Assembly (NCBI GenBank): GCA_002863125.1
Contig: PKEB01000015.1
Location: forward strand, 1-64,000
Source: Flavobacteriales bacterium
GTDB lineage: Bacteria; Bacteroidota; Bacteroidia; Flavobacteriales_D; Sanyastnellaceae
Length of the DNA stretch: 64,000 nt
Direction: 5' to 3'
The notes under the pieces are model-generated. The model was not told where the DNA came from and searched no databases. It worked only from the letters and a program-made list of their open reading frames with translations. Each line of letters begins with the position of its first letter. The first letter of the stretch is position 1. This document shows, piece by piece, positions 1-8,019 of this stretch. The position numbers and the translations under genes are program-made.

Positions 1-2
1 GG

Positions 3-1565
3 AGCAACGACTTCGACGCCTTGAGCGACGATTGCGGTGCGACGGGCATGGCGACCGTGACCTTCACTGCGACGGACGACTGCGGCAACAGCAGCAGCAC
101 GACCGCTACGTTCAGCGTGGAAGACACCACAGCACCGGCATTTACGCAGGTACCAGGTGATCAGACGAGCGAGTGTGAGGAAATGGCGTACACGGCGTTG
201 GCCGACGACGTCTGCAGTGCAGCGAACATCGCTGAAACCCGCGAGGTGATCAGCGCGGACGATTGTGGCAACTACGAGCACCTTGTGACCCTCACGGCCA
301 CGGACGCTTGTGGCAACAGCACGTCGCACAGCTTCACCATCGTCGTCAGCGACACCACCGCACCGGTCATCGATGATTCGGAGGGTGTTGAAGACGGTGG
401 CATCGTTGCCGTCTGCGCCGAAGACGTATGGGGTACGGTGAGCGTTCCAGACGCATTGACCCTCACGGTTTCTGATAACTGCAATGACGACGTGGAGGTG
501 ACCGTGACGGAGACGTACACGGGTGACTACGCACCGACGGAGGATGTAGCAGCGTTCTGCTTGCCGAGCAACCCGGCTTCAACTGAAGACGGATTGACGT
601 GCGATAACTTCACGTCGCACGCGGCGCGTTTGTTCAACTTCCCTGGTGATGAGTTCTACACGTTGACAGGCGGACTGATGTCCAACTACGTTGATGGCAC
701 GGCACACATCACCATGGACGTGGTTTCCATGGACAATCCAAATGCGGGATGGACCTTCGAAATTGATTTGAACGAAGGCTTGAACTGGCAGGACTGGATT
801 GACCAGCCGGGCCCACAGAGCTACAAGTCAGACTGCGGTTTGGGCGATTACACCGAATGGATGTACTACATCCTGCAGGGCACGAGCACCGCGACAGGAT
901 GGGGTGAATACGAAGGGTCTGAATTGGCCTTGTCGCACCAGCCATCGAACGGATTCTTCGGATTCCAGGTCGGTGAGGGCGCGAACAACAAGAACGCCAA
1001 CCACGGTTACAGCGGCTGGTTCTACTACATCGGTACCTTCGAAGGTGCGGATGTGATGGGAACCGGCGACGTATTTGCGGACATCGACTGCAGCCTGCCA
1101 TGGGGCATCGAGCGCGAGTACACGGTAACCGATTGCAGTGGCAACACGACGACGTTCGCCTACACGGTTGATGTCAACGGCCTCACATGCGAGCCGATTG
1201 AGCCGACACTCGATGGCAACAATGACAACGATGACAATTGGTCTGACGATCCGATTGGAGACGATGGAATTGGTGTTGACGACGGTTCAAATGAGAAGCC
1301 AAGCATCAAGGTCCTCGGTTTGACGCCGAACCCAGCGAGCGACATTGCTTTGTTGACCTTCATGACGGAGTCGGATGCACAAGTGGGTGTCCACCTGTAC
1401 AGTGCCAGCGGAATGCTTGTTGCAACCCTCTGGGAAGGTCAGGTATTCGCTAACGTTCCAATGAACATTGAAGTGCCCGCCAACATGCTGGAGACAGGAT
1501 TGTACCAAATCCAAATCCTCTCAGCAAGCGGAACGGTGACGACCAAGCTCTTGGTCAATAACTGA
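3..1565 (+). CDS. Giant secreted adhesin-like protein with HYR-like repeats and T9SS sorting domain, 3' part only
   Basis: The reading frame is already open at the window edge, so only the C-terminal part of about 520 residues is seen. The first third has repeated acidic, Cys-containing modules with the recurring phrases TDDCGN and DTTAP, typical of HYR/Ig-like repeats in Bacteroidota surface proteins. A middle globular stretch with no recognised family follows, then an Asn/Asp-rich linker (about genomic 1204-1290), then a classical type A T9SS sorting domain starting near LTPNPASD and ending KLLVNN. The role is probably cell-surface or secreted adhesion; the acidic linker could bind calcium (inference). 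It is transcribed alone and ends in a strong terminator. Confidence 0.85.
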   Translation, partial: SNDFDALSDDCGATGMATVTFTATDDCGNSSSTTATFSVEDTTAPAFTQVPGDQTSECEEMAYTALADDVCSAANIAETREVISADDCGNYEHLVTLTATDACGNSTSHSFTIVVSDTTAPVIDDSEGVEDGGIVAVCAEDVWGTVSVPDALTLTVSDNCNDDVEVTVTETYTGDYAPTEDVAAFCLPSNPASTEDGLTCDNFTSHAARLFNFPGDEFYTLTGGLMSNYVDGTAHITMDVVSMDNPNAGWTFEIDLNEGLNWQDWIDQPGPQSYKSDCGLGDYTEWMYYILQGTSTATGWGEYEGSELALSHQPSNGFFGFQVGEGANNKNANHGYSGWFYYIGTFEGADVMGTGDVFADIDCSLPWGIEREYTVTDCSGNTTTFAYTVDVNGLTCEPIEPTLDGNNDNDDNWSDDPIGDDGIGVDDGSNEKPSIKVLGLTPNPASDIALLTFMTESDAQVGVHLYSASGMLVATLWEGQVFANVPMNIEVPANMLETGLYQIQILSASGTVTTKLLVNN

Positions 1566-1606
1566 TTCCTTGCCAGACTCTGGGCACTGCGATCCATAAC
1601 GGAAAG

Positions 1607-1634
1607 GCCCCTCCAGCAATGGAGGGGCTTTTTT
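1607..1634 (+). terminator. Rho-independent terminator after the adhesin gene
   Basis: An 8-bp perfect stem GCCCCTCC/GGAGGGGC with a 6-nt loop is followed by six T residues, 42 nt after the adhesin stop codon. Confidence 0.9.
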
Positions 1635-1711
1635 CATTTGTTGGACCAAATGCACGGGCGTGGGTGCCGGAAATCCATTTGGGCTTCGGAACTTTGTGCA
1701 AACTTTCACCC

Positions 1712-2224
1712 ATGGTCAAACAACGCACCCCCCGAGACACGTACGCTTCTAGCACACGCATCGTCATGCCCAACGATACCAATACGCTGGGGAACCTGAT
1801 GGGAGGCAACCTGTTGAATTGGATGGACATTACGGCCGCCATCAGCGCCCACCGCTGCAGCCGCCGCATATGCGTCACCGCTGCGGTCAACAACGTCTCC
1901 TTCAAGAAGCCCATCAAGTTGGGCGACATTGTGACGATTCATGCGGAGGTCACGCGCACGTTCAACAGTTCCATGGAGGTGTTCATGCGGGTGCACGTGG
2001 AGAACCACCTCAGCGGCGAGCAGCAACTGTGCAACGAAGCGATGTACACGTTTGTCGCGGTGGACCAATTGGGCGCACCCATCGCGGTGCCGGACGTGCT
2101 TCCGGAATCGGAGGAGGAGCGTGAGCGGTTTGATGGTGCGTTGCGCCGGCGCCAACTGCGGTTGGTTTTGGCTGGCAAAATGCAGCCCGCCGAGGCCACT
2201 GAGCTCAAGGCCTTATTTGACTGA
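1712..2224 (+). CDS. Acyl-CoA thioesterase, hotdog fold (YciA/BFIT type)
   Basis: A 170-residue hotdog-fold protein that would hydrolyse acyl-CoA thioesters in the cytosol. The diagnostic segment MPNDTNTLGNLMGGNLLNWM is the helix-containing active-site region of the acyl-CoA thioesterase family; VNNVSFKKPIKLGD matches the following strand. ATG at 1712 was chosen because family homology starts just after it, and an upstream in-frame extension would run back into the terminator at 1607-1634. AAACTTTC sits 4 nt before this ATG. The 3' end overlaps the convergent GT9 gene by 12 bp. Acyl chain specificity cannot be read from sequence. Confidence 0.88.
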   Translation: MVKQRTPRDTYASSTRIVMPNDTNTLGNLMGGNLLNWMDITAAISAHRCSRRICVTAAVNNVSFKKPIKLGDIVTIHAEVTRTFNSSMEVFMRVHVENHLSGEQQLCNEAMYTFVAVDQLGAPIAVPDVLPESEEERERFDGALRRRQLRLVLAGKMQPAEATELKALFD

Positions 2225-3169
2225 CCTTTCGGAATACGTCTGTTCCGTAGCAGCCATGCAGCCATTGGCATGGCGGCAGCGGTTTCCGAGTTTGGAACAA
2301 GGACGGCTGCCCAACTGCGCGTCTGGGACGATGATGGCTGAACCCTGAGCGTGGTTCCAAGGCGCCATCCCGAGGCTCGGACGGGTGCAGCCCCAAAACG
2401 ACGTTACCGGCGTTCCCATGGCAGCAGCGAGGTGCATCATGCCCGTATCGCCAGCGTACACGTGCTGTGCACCGCGGAGGACGGCGGCGGATTCTGCCAG
2501 CGTGGTTTCTCCCACCAATGAAATGACTCTCGAATCCTCCAAGGTTTTGGCCCTTTCGACATCGCCCGATCCTCCAATCAGCACCACAGGCACATCGGAC
2601 CGATCGACAATGGTTTGCATCAACGAAGGAGTCAGTTGCTTTCCAGTATGGGTCGCGCCAATGGCCAGGGCGGCGTAGGCCGCCGGCAATCCCTCTGGCG
2701 CGTTCCCCTCCTTAAAAAGCGCCGGCCAGGCCTCGGGAACCACAGCACCAAAGGCCCCCGCAAAAGCCTCTACGTACCGCTCGACAATGGGAGCAACTGG
2801 TTTGCGACGCCAGCCGCGTACGAGCAGCCATTTGGCCCAATTCTGCTTGTCCACGGTAAAGGAAATCAAGCCGAGGGTTCGTTTGATCGAGCGGGAACGC
2901 ACGTTGTTATGCAGGTCGACGACGTAATCCAGGTTCAAGCCCTTCAGCGCTTCTTGCACTTCCGCCGTCGATTCCTCGATGGTGTGCACGCGGTCGACAA
3001 GGGCGCCGAAGCCTTCCACCACAGGCGCCATGTTGGCCTTGGTCAAAAAGTGGATTTCGGACGGACCGTGAATGGCCTGCCGCAAACTCGCTACTGCAGG
3101 TGCAGTGAGCACGATGTCCCCGATGGAGGAAAAGCGAATGACGAGTATGCGGGTGGCGCGCGCGGTCAT
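2213..3169 (-). CDS. Glycosyltransferase family 9 (heptosyltransferase-like)
   Basis: A 318-residue GT9 protein, the family of ADP-heptose:LPS heptosyltransferases. It opens with RILVIRFSSIGDIVLTAPAV, the family N-terminal signature. It later has LIGGSGDVERA and the donor-binding segment YAGDTGMMHLAAAMGTPVTSFWG. The C-terminal end carries several Cys residues, common in Bacteroidota members. It probably adds a sugar to the lipid A core or another surface glycan at the inner face of the inner membrane. It is divergent from the phosphatase gene (68-bp gap) and convergent with the thioesterase. The acceptor and the exact sugar are not determinable here. Confidence 0.87.
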   Translation of the reverse strand: MTARATRILVIRFSSIGDIVLTAPAVASLRQAIHGPSEIHFLTKANMAPVVEGFGALVDRVHTIEESTAEVQEALKGLNLDYVVDLHNNVRSRSIKRTLGLISFTVDKQNWAKWLLVRGWRRKPVAPIVERYVEAFAGAFGAVVPEAWPALFKEGNAPEGLPAAYAALAIGATHTGKQLTPSLMQTIVDRSDVPVVLIGGSGDVERAKTLEDSRVISLVGETTLAESAAVLRGAQHVYAGDTGMMHLAAAMGTPVTSFWGCTRPSLGMAPWNHAQGSAIIVPDAQLGSRPCSKLGNRCRHANGCMAATEQTYSERSVK

Positions 3170-3173
3170 GGTG

Positions 3174-3181
3174 CAAAGCTA
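3174..3181 (-). promoter_or_regulatory. -7 promoter box abutting the GT9 start codon
   Basis: On the minus strand TAGCTTTG fits the Bacteroidota -7 consensus TAnnTTTG and is followed by CACC and then ATG. The 4-nt spacing predicts a transcript starting at or next to the start codon. The identical 15-nt arrangement TAGCTTTGCACCATG recurs at the TatD gene. Confidence 0.55.
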
Positions 3182-3225
3182 CCGATGCACAACGAAGATT
3201 TAACACAGCGAATGGGATGCCGTTC

Positions 3226-3233
3226 TAATTTCG
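3226..3233 (+). promoter_or_regulatory. -7-like box abutting the phosphatase start codon
   Basis: TAATTTCG is followed by CGCC and ATG at 3238. The TAATTTCG variant is also the -7 element of the well-spaced tRNA-Gly promoter in this window, which supports it as a functional form. It predicts a leaderless mRNA. Confidence 0.45.
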
Positions 3234-3237
3234 CGCC

Positions 3238-3933
3238 ATGACCATGAGTTGGATTGCACTTTTTGCCTTCTTTGCCACAGCGCCGGCTGAAGAAAACCCC
3301 ATAACCTTGAAGATGACGTTACACGAAATGAGCCTCAAGGCACAGGCGTTGCCCGAAGAACTGAGTCCCGAGCGGCTGGAAGAGTTGGATGCAATCGCTG
3401 AATGGGTGGCCGAGCAGCCACAGGAAACCCCGACGGAATTGACGTTCATCTGCACGCACAACAGCCGCCGGAGCCACATGGGTCAGATCTGGGCACAAGC
3501 CGCCGCATGGCATTTTGGTCTTAATGATGTGCGCACGTTCAGCGGTGGCACGGAGGCCACAGCTTTCAATCCACGCGCGGTCAGAGCCCTTCGGGAACTT
3601 GGGGTGGCCATCGACGTCAGCCAGAAGGCCGACAACCCGGTGTATACCGTTCAGCTGCAGTCCGATCGGCCGTCATTTGAGGCCTTCAGCAAAACCTACG
3701 GCGACGCGGCCAACCCATCGGAGGGATACGCTGCTGTGATGGTCTGCAGTTCCGCCGACCAGGGATGCCCAATTGTGTACGGGTCAGCCGCGCGATTTGC
3801 GATTCCCTACATCGATCCCAAGGTGAGCGACGGCACGGATGCCGAGGCGGCCACGTACCGGGCACGCGCCATGCAGATCGGTGCCGAGGCCTTCTACGTC
3901 ATGGCCCGCGCCGCGGAATTGCGTGCGCAGTAG
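3238..3933 (+). CDS. Low-molecular-weight protein-tyrosine-phosphatase/ArsC-like protein with N-terminal extension
   Basis: A 231-residue protein with the P-loop of the LMW-PTP/thioredoxin-coupled arsenate reductase fold: Cys72-x5-Arg78-Ser79 in FICTHNSRRSHMGQ. A conserved C-terminal part includes the Asp-Pro pair in YIDPKVSDG as general acid candidate. The family is usually about 140-150 residues; here some 65 extra residues precede the catalytic domain. They begin with a hydrophobic stretch resembling a signal peptide (WIALFAFFATAPA), so the enzyme may be exported. Known roles are dephosphorylation of phosphotyrosine or arsenate reduction; which applies is unclear. The start is fixed by the box 4 nt upstream. 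ATG at 3244 is an alternative. Confidence 0.8.
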   Translation: MTMSWIALFAFFATAPAEENPITLKMTLHEMSLKAQALPEELSPERLEELDAIAEWVAEQPQETPTELTFICTHNSRRSHMGQIWAQAAAWHFGLNDVRTFSGGTEATAFNPRAVRALRELGVAIDVSQKADNPVYTVQLQSDRPSFEAFSKTYGDAANPSEGYAAVMVCSSADQGCPIVYGSAARFAIPYIDPKVSDGTDAEAATYRARAMQIGAEAFYVMARAAELRAQ

Positions 3934-3956
3934 GCCAGCGGCGAACTTGCCGTGCG

Positions 3957-3964
3957 TACTTTTG
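3957..3964 (+). promoter_or_regulatory. -7 promoter box for menB
   Basis: TACTTTTG matches TAnnTTTG, 23 nt upstream of the menB ATG. It lies downstream of a GTG at 3952 in the same frame, so transcription from this box supports the ATG at 3988. No clear -33 TTTG was found. Confidence 0.45.
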
Positions 3965-3987
3965 TTGCAACCACAGAAGCCGCACGC

Positions 3988-4830
3988 ATGGAAAGCCTGA
4001 CCTGGACCCCAGTCAAAGAATACGAGGAAATCACCTTCGCGGTGTGCAATGGCGTCGCGCGCATTGCCTTCAACAGGCCGGAGGTGCGCAATGCCTTCAC
4101 GCCGAAGACCGTGGACGAACTATGGGAAGCGCTCATCCTGTGCCACGAGAGCCAGGAAATCGGCGCCGTCATCATCACCGGTGAAGGCCCATCGGCCAAA
4201 GACGGCGGCTGGGCGTTTTGCAGTGGCGGCGACCAAAACGTCAGGTCTACAACTGGTTACAAAGGCGAAAACGGTATCAACCGCTTCAATATTCTCGACG
4301 TGCAGCGTCAGATTCGCTTCATGAACAAGGTGGTCATCGCCGCCGTCAATGGTTGGGCCGTCGGCGGGGGACACAGCCTTCACGTGGTGTGCGATTTGAC
4401 CCTGGCGAGCAAGGAACACGCCCGCTTCAAACAAACCGATGCAGACGTGGCAAGCTTTGACGGCGGATTCGGATCGGCCTACCTCGCACGCCAGGTGGGA
4501 CAGAAGCGCGCCCGCGAAATCTTCTTCCTTGGCGCTGAATATTCTGCGCAGGAGGCGTACGAAATGGGCATGGTCAACCGCGTTGTGCCCCACGACCGAC
4601 TGGAACGCGTGGCGTTCGACTGGGCCCGCGAAATCATGTCCAAAAGCCCGACCGCCATTAAGATGCTCAAATTCGGTTTCAACCTCATTGACGACGGGCT
4701 GGTGGGACAGCAGGTGTATGCGGGTGAAGCGACACGTCTGGCATACGGCACGGACGAGGCGAAGGAGGGGCGCGACGCGTTTCTGGAGAAGCGTCCGCGG
4801 GATTTTTCGAAGTTCCCGAAGTTTCCGTGA
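3988..4830 (+). CDS. menB: 1,4-dihydroxy-2-naphthoyl-CoA synthase
   Basis: A 280-residue crotonase-fold enzyme of menaquinone biosynthesis, cyclising O-succinylbenzoyl-CoA to dihydroxynaphthoyl-CoA in the cytosol. MenB features are clear: the N-terminal segment with FNRPEVRNAFTPKTV, the oxyanion-hole and bicarbonate region FCSGGDQNVR, AVNGWAVGGGHSLHVVCDL, the MenB-specific TDADVASFDGGFGSAYLARQ, and the C-terminal EGRDAFLEKRPRDFSKFPKFP tail, which distinguishes MenB from generic enoyl-CoA hydratases. Menaquinone is the usual quinone in Bacteroidota. It stands apart from the other men genes in this window. An in-frame GTG at 3952 was rejected because it adds 12 non-homologous residues and lies upstream of the promoter box. 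Confidence 0.95.
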   Translation: MESLTWTPVKEYEEITFAVCNGVARIAFNRPEVRNAFTPKTVDELWEALILCHESQEIGAVIITGEGPSAKDGGWAFCSGGDQNVRSTTGYKGENGINRFNILDVQRQIRFMNKVVIAAVNGWAVGGGHSLHVVCDLTLASKEHARFKQTDADVASFDGGFGSAYLARQVGQKRAREIFFLGAEYSAQEAYEMGMVNRVVPHDRLERVAFDWAREIMSKSPTAIKMLKFGFNLIDDGLVGQQVYAGEATRLAYGTDEAKEGRDAFLEKRPRDFSKFPKFP

Positions 4831-4844
4831 ACGTTACAGCATGT

Positions 4845-4871
4845 GCATAAACGCTGAGGCGTTTTTTATGC
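4845..4871. terminator. Hairpin between convergent menB and TPR membrane protein genes
   Basis: GCATAAACGC, a 4-nt loop, then GCGTTT, a short T tract and ATGC form an extended stem followed by T residues on the plus strand. It probably terminates menB. A-rich flanking on the other strand may also serve the minus-strand gene. Confidence 0.6.
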
Positions 4872-4905
4872 AGAGAGCTTCATGCGCTGCGCGTTTTTAC
4901 TTCGC

Positions 4906-6654
4906 TCACGGCCCACTTAAGTGTGGCAAAAGCATCATTTGCAGGTTGTTCAGGATGGGATCAGTTCGCGCATCGGGCGCGGCATTGAATAATGCCATCG
5001 CTTGCTCGAAGTCGGCCAGCGCTCCTGGGATGTCCCGAGTTTCGATGCGGAAGAAGCACCGCATTTTGAAGCAGAGGATGTCGTCGCAACCAGCGTCGAT
5101 GGCTTGGGTCATGATGTCAGCACCCTTCTCGAATTGTTGGGTTTCGAAGTAGAGGGAGCTCAAGTTCATGTAATAAGATGGCGGCTCGAAGTCTTTGGCG
5201 CACTTGAGGTAAAACGCTTCGGCAGTTTCAAAGTCACCCAACTTTTTCGCAGCAACTGCGACATTTTCAAATGACTCCCGGTGGGGTTTCCACTCGGCCG
5301 CGTGCTTGAAGTAGCGCAACGAGTTTTCCGGTTCCGAGTCGGTCGTTATGAGGCCCAGTTTTGTGTACAGGTAGCTATATTTCTCAGCCTCAAACCGCGG
5401 ATCGGGCGTGCGGTCTACTTTTTCGAAATCCCTCTTGGCCCGGGCGAATTGCCCGCTCTGGTAATACAGCGCTCCCCGCATGCCATTGGAGAATGTGGCG
5501 CTTTCGTGGGTCAAGTTGTGCGTCCACAGGTCTATGGTGCTTCGCCAGTGTTGGGTTTGGGCAAAGGCCAACCCCGCAAACACCACTGCCGCCGAGCCCC
5601 CGGCACGTAAAGCCACCGTTCGCCTGCTCTCCGGTATGAGGCTCCACACGGCCAACCACAGCCCCAGCACTGACAGGTACCCGTAGCGATCTGCGTAAGG
5701 CCCCAGGAAGGTCGTACACAGCGCTGTGTGCAGGACAAGGTTGCCGAAGAAGAAAAGGCTCCCGAACACGAAAAGCCGGTTGGTTCGCCACGGGACTATC
5801 GCTGCTGCCCAAGCCGCTATACCAAGATACGCCCCGATGGTCCAAGCAGTCCACGGCTCCGCCGGCCAATCGTATAGAATGCCCAGTTTAACTGGGACGA
5901 TCGCTTTCAACGCATACCACATGAATTGGGCTGGTGTCAGCAACCATGCGGCATAATCTCCTGTAAACGCCGTTTGGCCGCCCCGGAAGTGTAAGCTGAT
6001 CGCCACAAATCCGGCGCCGATGACTGCAAAGGGCAATTTCCTCACCCCGTCTGTGAGCAAAGGCCGTCCCCGCAAGTAATCCAACAGGAACATCACCCCG
6101 ATGAAGGGCAGCATTTGGACCTTGGCTGAACATCCCAAAAGAAAGAATCCCAATGCCGCGCCATACTGCCTCTGCTCGCCATTCGTCAAAAACCGATCGT
6201 ACGCCAACATCGCCGATAGAAAACACCCCGTAAACAACAGAGTGCTCGTGGCCGATACCCAGCATACGGCCTCTACCGCCAAAGGATGTGCTGCGAAAAG
6301 CAAGGCCAGAACAAAGGCTGCTGCTTCGTGGTGGAGCAGCCGCTTCCCCACGCGGTACACAAGCGCGGTATTCATCGCATGCAGCAGCAGCGAAAACAGA
6401 TGAAAGGGCGTTGCAGTATCGTGACCGAACACCGAGTTGATCAGCGCGAAGAACAACGTTGTCAGTGGCTGGTACATGCCCACCGAGGCGTTGGTAAACA
6501 TGCCTTTAACGCTTTCCCAGTCAAGCGACTGCACAAACGGGTTTTCGAGCACTTGGCCGCCATCGTCGATGGCCGTGAAGCCATACTGCAGCGAGCCCGC
6601 GTAAATACCAATCGCCAAGAGCGAGGTCATTCCAATGCGGTGCCGGTCGTTCAT
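4906..6654 (-). CDS. Multi-spanning membrane protein with C-terminal TPR repeats (TMTC/GT-C-like)
   Basis: A 582-residue protein. Roughly residues 1-360 are highly hydrophobic with about nine or ten membrane spans and an early short acidic motif (AIDDGGQVLENP), as in GT-C-type dolichol/polyprenyl-phosphate sugar transferases such as TMTC proteins. The rest (about 385-560) is a series of helical TPR-like repeats, for example YYQSGQFARAKRDFEKV and AAKKLGDFETAEAFYLKCAK. This architecture suggests protein O-glycosylation or glycan transfer at the periplasmic face; that is inference, and the sugar is unknown. TAGCTTTC lies 6 nt before the ATG. The gene is monocistronic, between a terminator hairpin and tRNA-Ser. 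Confidence 0.72.
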   Translation of the reverse strand: MNDRHRIGMTSLLAIGIYAGSLQYGFTAIDDGGQVLENPFVQSLDWESVKGMFTNASVGMYQPLTTLFFALINSVFGHDTATPFHLFSLLLHAMNTALVYRVGKRLLHHEAAAFVLALLFAAHPLAVEAVCWVSATSTLLFTGCFLSAMLAYDRFLTNGEQRQYGAALGFFLLGCSAKVQMLPFIGVMFLLDYLRGRPLLTDGVRKLPFAVIGAGFVAISLHFRGGQTAFTGDYAAWLLTPAQFMWYALKAIVPVKLGILYDWPAEPWTAWTIGAYLGIAAWAAAIVPWRTNRLFVFGSLFFFGNLVLHTALCTTFLGPYADRYGYLSVLGLWLAVWSLIPESRRTVALRAGGSAAVVFAGLAFAQTQHWRSTIDLWTHNLTHESATFSNGMRGALYYQSGQFARAKRDFEKVDRTPDPRFEAEKYSYLYTKLGLITTDSEPENSLRYFKHAAEWKPHRESFENVAVAAKKLGDFETAEAFYLKCAKDFEPPSYYMNLSSLYFETQQFEKGADIMTQAIDAGCDDILCFKMRCFFRIETRDIPGALADFEQAMALFNAAPDARTDPILNNLQMMLLPHLSGP

Positions 6655-6768
6655 GGAGCTGAAAGCTACGCGGGGTTAGCGTTCCTGACGCGTGGCGGCA
6701 TGAATTCTATCCAATGTGGGGCGTTGAAAGCTACGCTGTGAGGCGAGCTTCCTTCGGTTCAAGATACC

Positions 6769-6798
6769 AAAAAACCGGTGCTGATGCACCGGTTTTTC
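6769..6798 (-). terminator. Terminator of tRNA-Ser
   Basis: Read on the minus strand, ACCGGTGC-ATCA-GCACCGGT is followed by a run of T, 10 nt after the tRNA 3' end. The stem is perfect over 8 bp. Confidence 0.9.
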
Positions 6799-6807
6799 TG
6801 TCGTTAG

Positions 6808-6892
6808 CGGAGAGACAGGGATTCGAACCCTGGAGGGGTTGCCCCCAACACGCTTTCCAGGCGTGCGCCTTAAGCCGCTCGGCCACCTCTCC
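6808..6892 (-). tRNA. tRNA-Ser (anticodon GGA)
   Basis: An 85-nt class II tRNA on the minus strand. Acceptor GGAGAGG pairs with TCTCTCC; the discriminator is G, as expected for Ser. The D-loop region is GGCCGAGCGGCTTAAGGC. The anticodon loop is CTGGAAA with anticodon GGA. A long variable arm (TTGGGGGCAACCCCTCC) and a T-loop GGGTTCGAATCCC follow. CCA is not encoded. Confidence 0.97.
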
Positions 6893-6918
6893 GTTCCAAC
6901 CGCAACGCGGAAGGGGTG

Positions 6919-6951
6919 CAAAAGTACCGAATTTCTCAGTCCGATTCCAAA
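6919..6951 (-). promoter_or_regulatory. Full Bacteroidota promoter for tRNA-Ser
   Basis: On the minus strand TTTG (6951-6948), a 21-nt spacer and TACTTTTG (6926-6919) fit the sigma-ABfr consensus TTTG-N19-21-TAnnTTTG. The start would be about 20 nt before the mature tRNA 5' end. This is one of the best promoter matches in the window and calibrates the -7 box used elsewhere. Confidence 0.8.
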
Positions 6952-6966
6952 ATTCCCGAAGCCCGT

Positions 6967-8010
6967 TTAGCGCACCGGTGCAACGGGGCTGAACTTGGTG
7001 ATTTCGCCGCGCAGGTTGCTGCGCATGGCGTTGCGGAGGTCGTCGCCTTCGAGGCCTTGACCGAGACAATGCATTAGCTTGGTGAGGGCCGCTTCGGTGG
7101 TCATGTCCCCACCCGGGATGACGCCGCAGTCCCGGAGCATGTGAGCGGTGGCATACCGCTCGGGATGCACCGCCCCATGGCTGCATTGGGACACATTGAC
7201 CAGGCTCACGCCGCGGCTGTGGGCTTCCGACAACAAGGTCTTCAATTCAGTGTTGGTGGGTGCATTGCCTGACCCGTAGGTGGAAAGCACCAAGCCTTTG
7301 AGGTCGTTCCAATCGAGGATGCGTTTCAAAATTTCCGTAGACTGTCCGGGAAACAGCGGTAACCAGGCGATGTGAGATTCCATCGTCTCGTGAACACTGA
7401 GCCGCACGAGGGGATCCCGAAATAAGATGCCATCGTTGAACTGAATGTCCACACCTGCTTCTGCTAACGGTGGCAGATTGGGACTGATGATGGCCTGCAT
7501 GGATTCCGCACTGGCCTTGTGGGTGCGGTTGCCCCGGTACAAGGAAGAACCGAAATACACGGCAACCTCTTGCACGATGGGCGCGTCGAGCCGTTGCGCG
7601 CTGGCAATTTCGACCGCGCTCAGCAAGTTTTCCCGACCGTCCGTGCGCGGTAAGCCGATGGGCAACTGGCTGCCCGTGAGGATGACCGGCTTGTGCAGTC
7701 CTTCCAACATGAAACTCAACGCCGAAGCGGTGTAGGCGAGCGTATCCGTTCCGTGCAGGATGACGAACCCATCGAATTCATCGTACCTCGAGTGGATCAT
7801 GCGCGCCAATTCCACCCAGTGCGCCACGCCCATGTCGGAGGAGTCGATGGGTGGTTCAAAGGAGACCGCCTCAATGGTCAGATGGTCTTGGACCAATTCA
7901 GGCACGTGCCGGTGGATTTCCAAAAAATTCAGCGGTGCCAATCCACCGGCCGCTGTTTGCACGCTGCCGATGGTGCCGCCTGTGTAGATGATGAGGATGG
8001 TCCGGTCCAT
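6967..8010 (-). CDS. ansA: L-asparaginase, type I
   Basis: A 347-residue enzyme hydrolysing L-asparagine to aspartate and ammonia. It has no signal peptide, so it is the cytosolic type I form. Both catalytic Thr motifs are present: the N-terminal IIYTGGTIGS (nucleophile Thr in TGGT) and FVILHGTDTLAYTASALSFM (second Thr-Asp pair). ILTGSQLPIGLPRTDGRENL is also characteristic of the type I group. It starts 9 nt after tatD and is probably co-transcribed with it. The stop codon of tatD forms the first bases of a -7-like TAATTTCA placed 4 nt before this ATG. Confidence 0.95.
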   Translation of the reverse strand: MDRTILIIYTGGTIGSVQTAAGGLAPLNFLEIHRHVPELVQDHLTIEAVSFEPPIDSSDMGVAHWVELARMIHSRYDEFDGFVILHGTDTLAYTASALSFMLEGLHKPVILTGSQLPIGLPRTDGRENLLSAVEIASAQRLDAPIVQEVAVYFGSSLYRGNRTHKASAESMQAIISPNLPPLAEAGVDIQFNDGILFRDPLVRLSVHETMESHIAWLPLFPGQSTEILKRILDWNDLKGLVLSTYGSGNAPTNTELKTLLSEAHSRGVSLVNVSQCSHGAVHPERYATAHMLRDCGVIPGGDMTTEAALTKLMHCLGQGLEGDDLRNAMRSNLRGEITKFSPVAPVR

Positions 8011-8019
8011 GGGCTGAAA

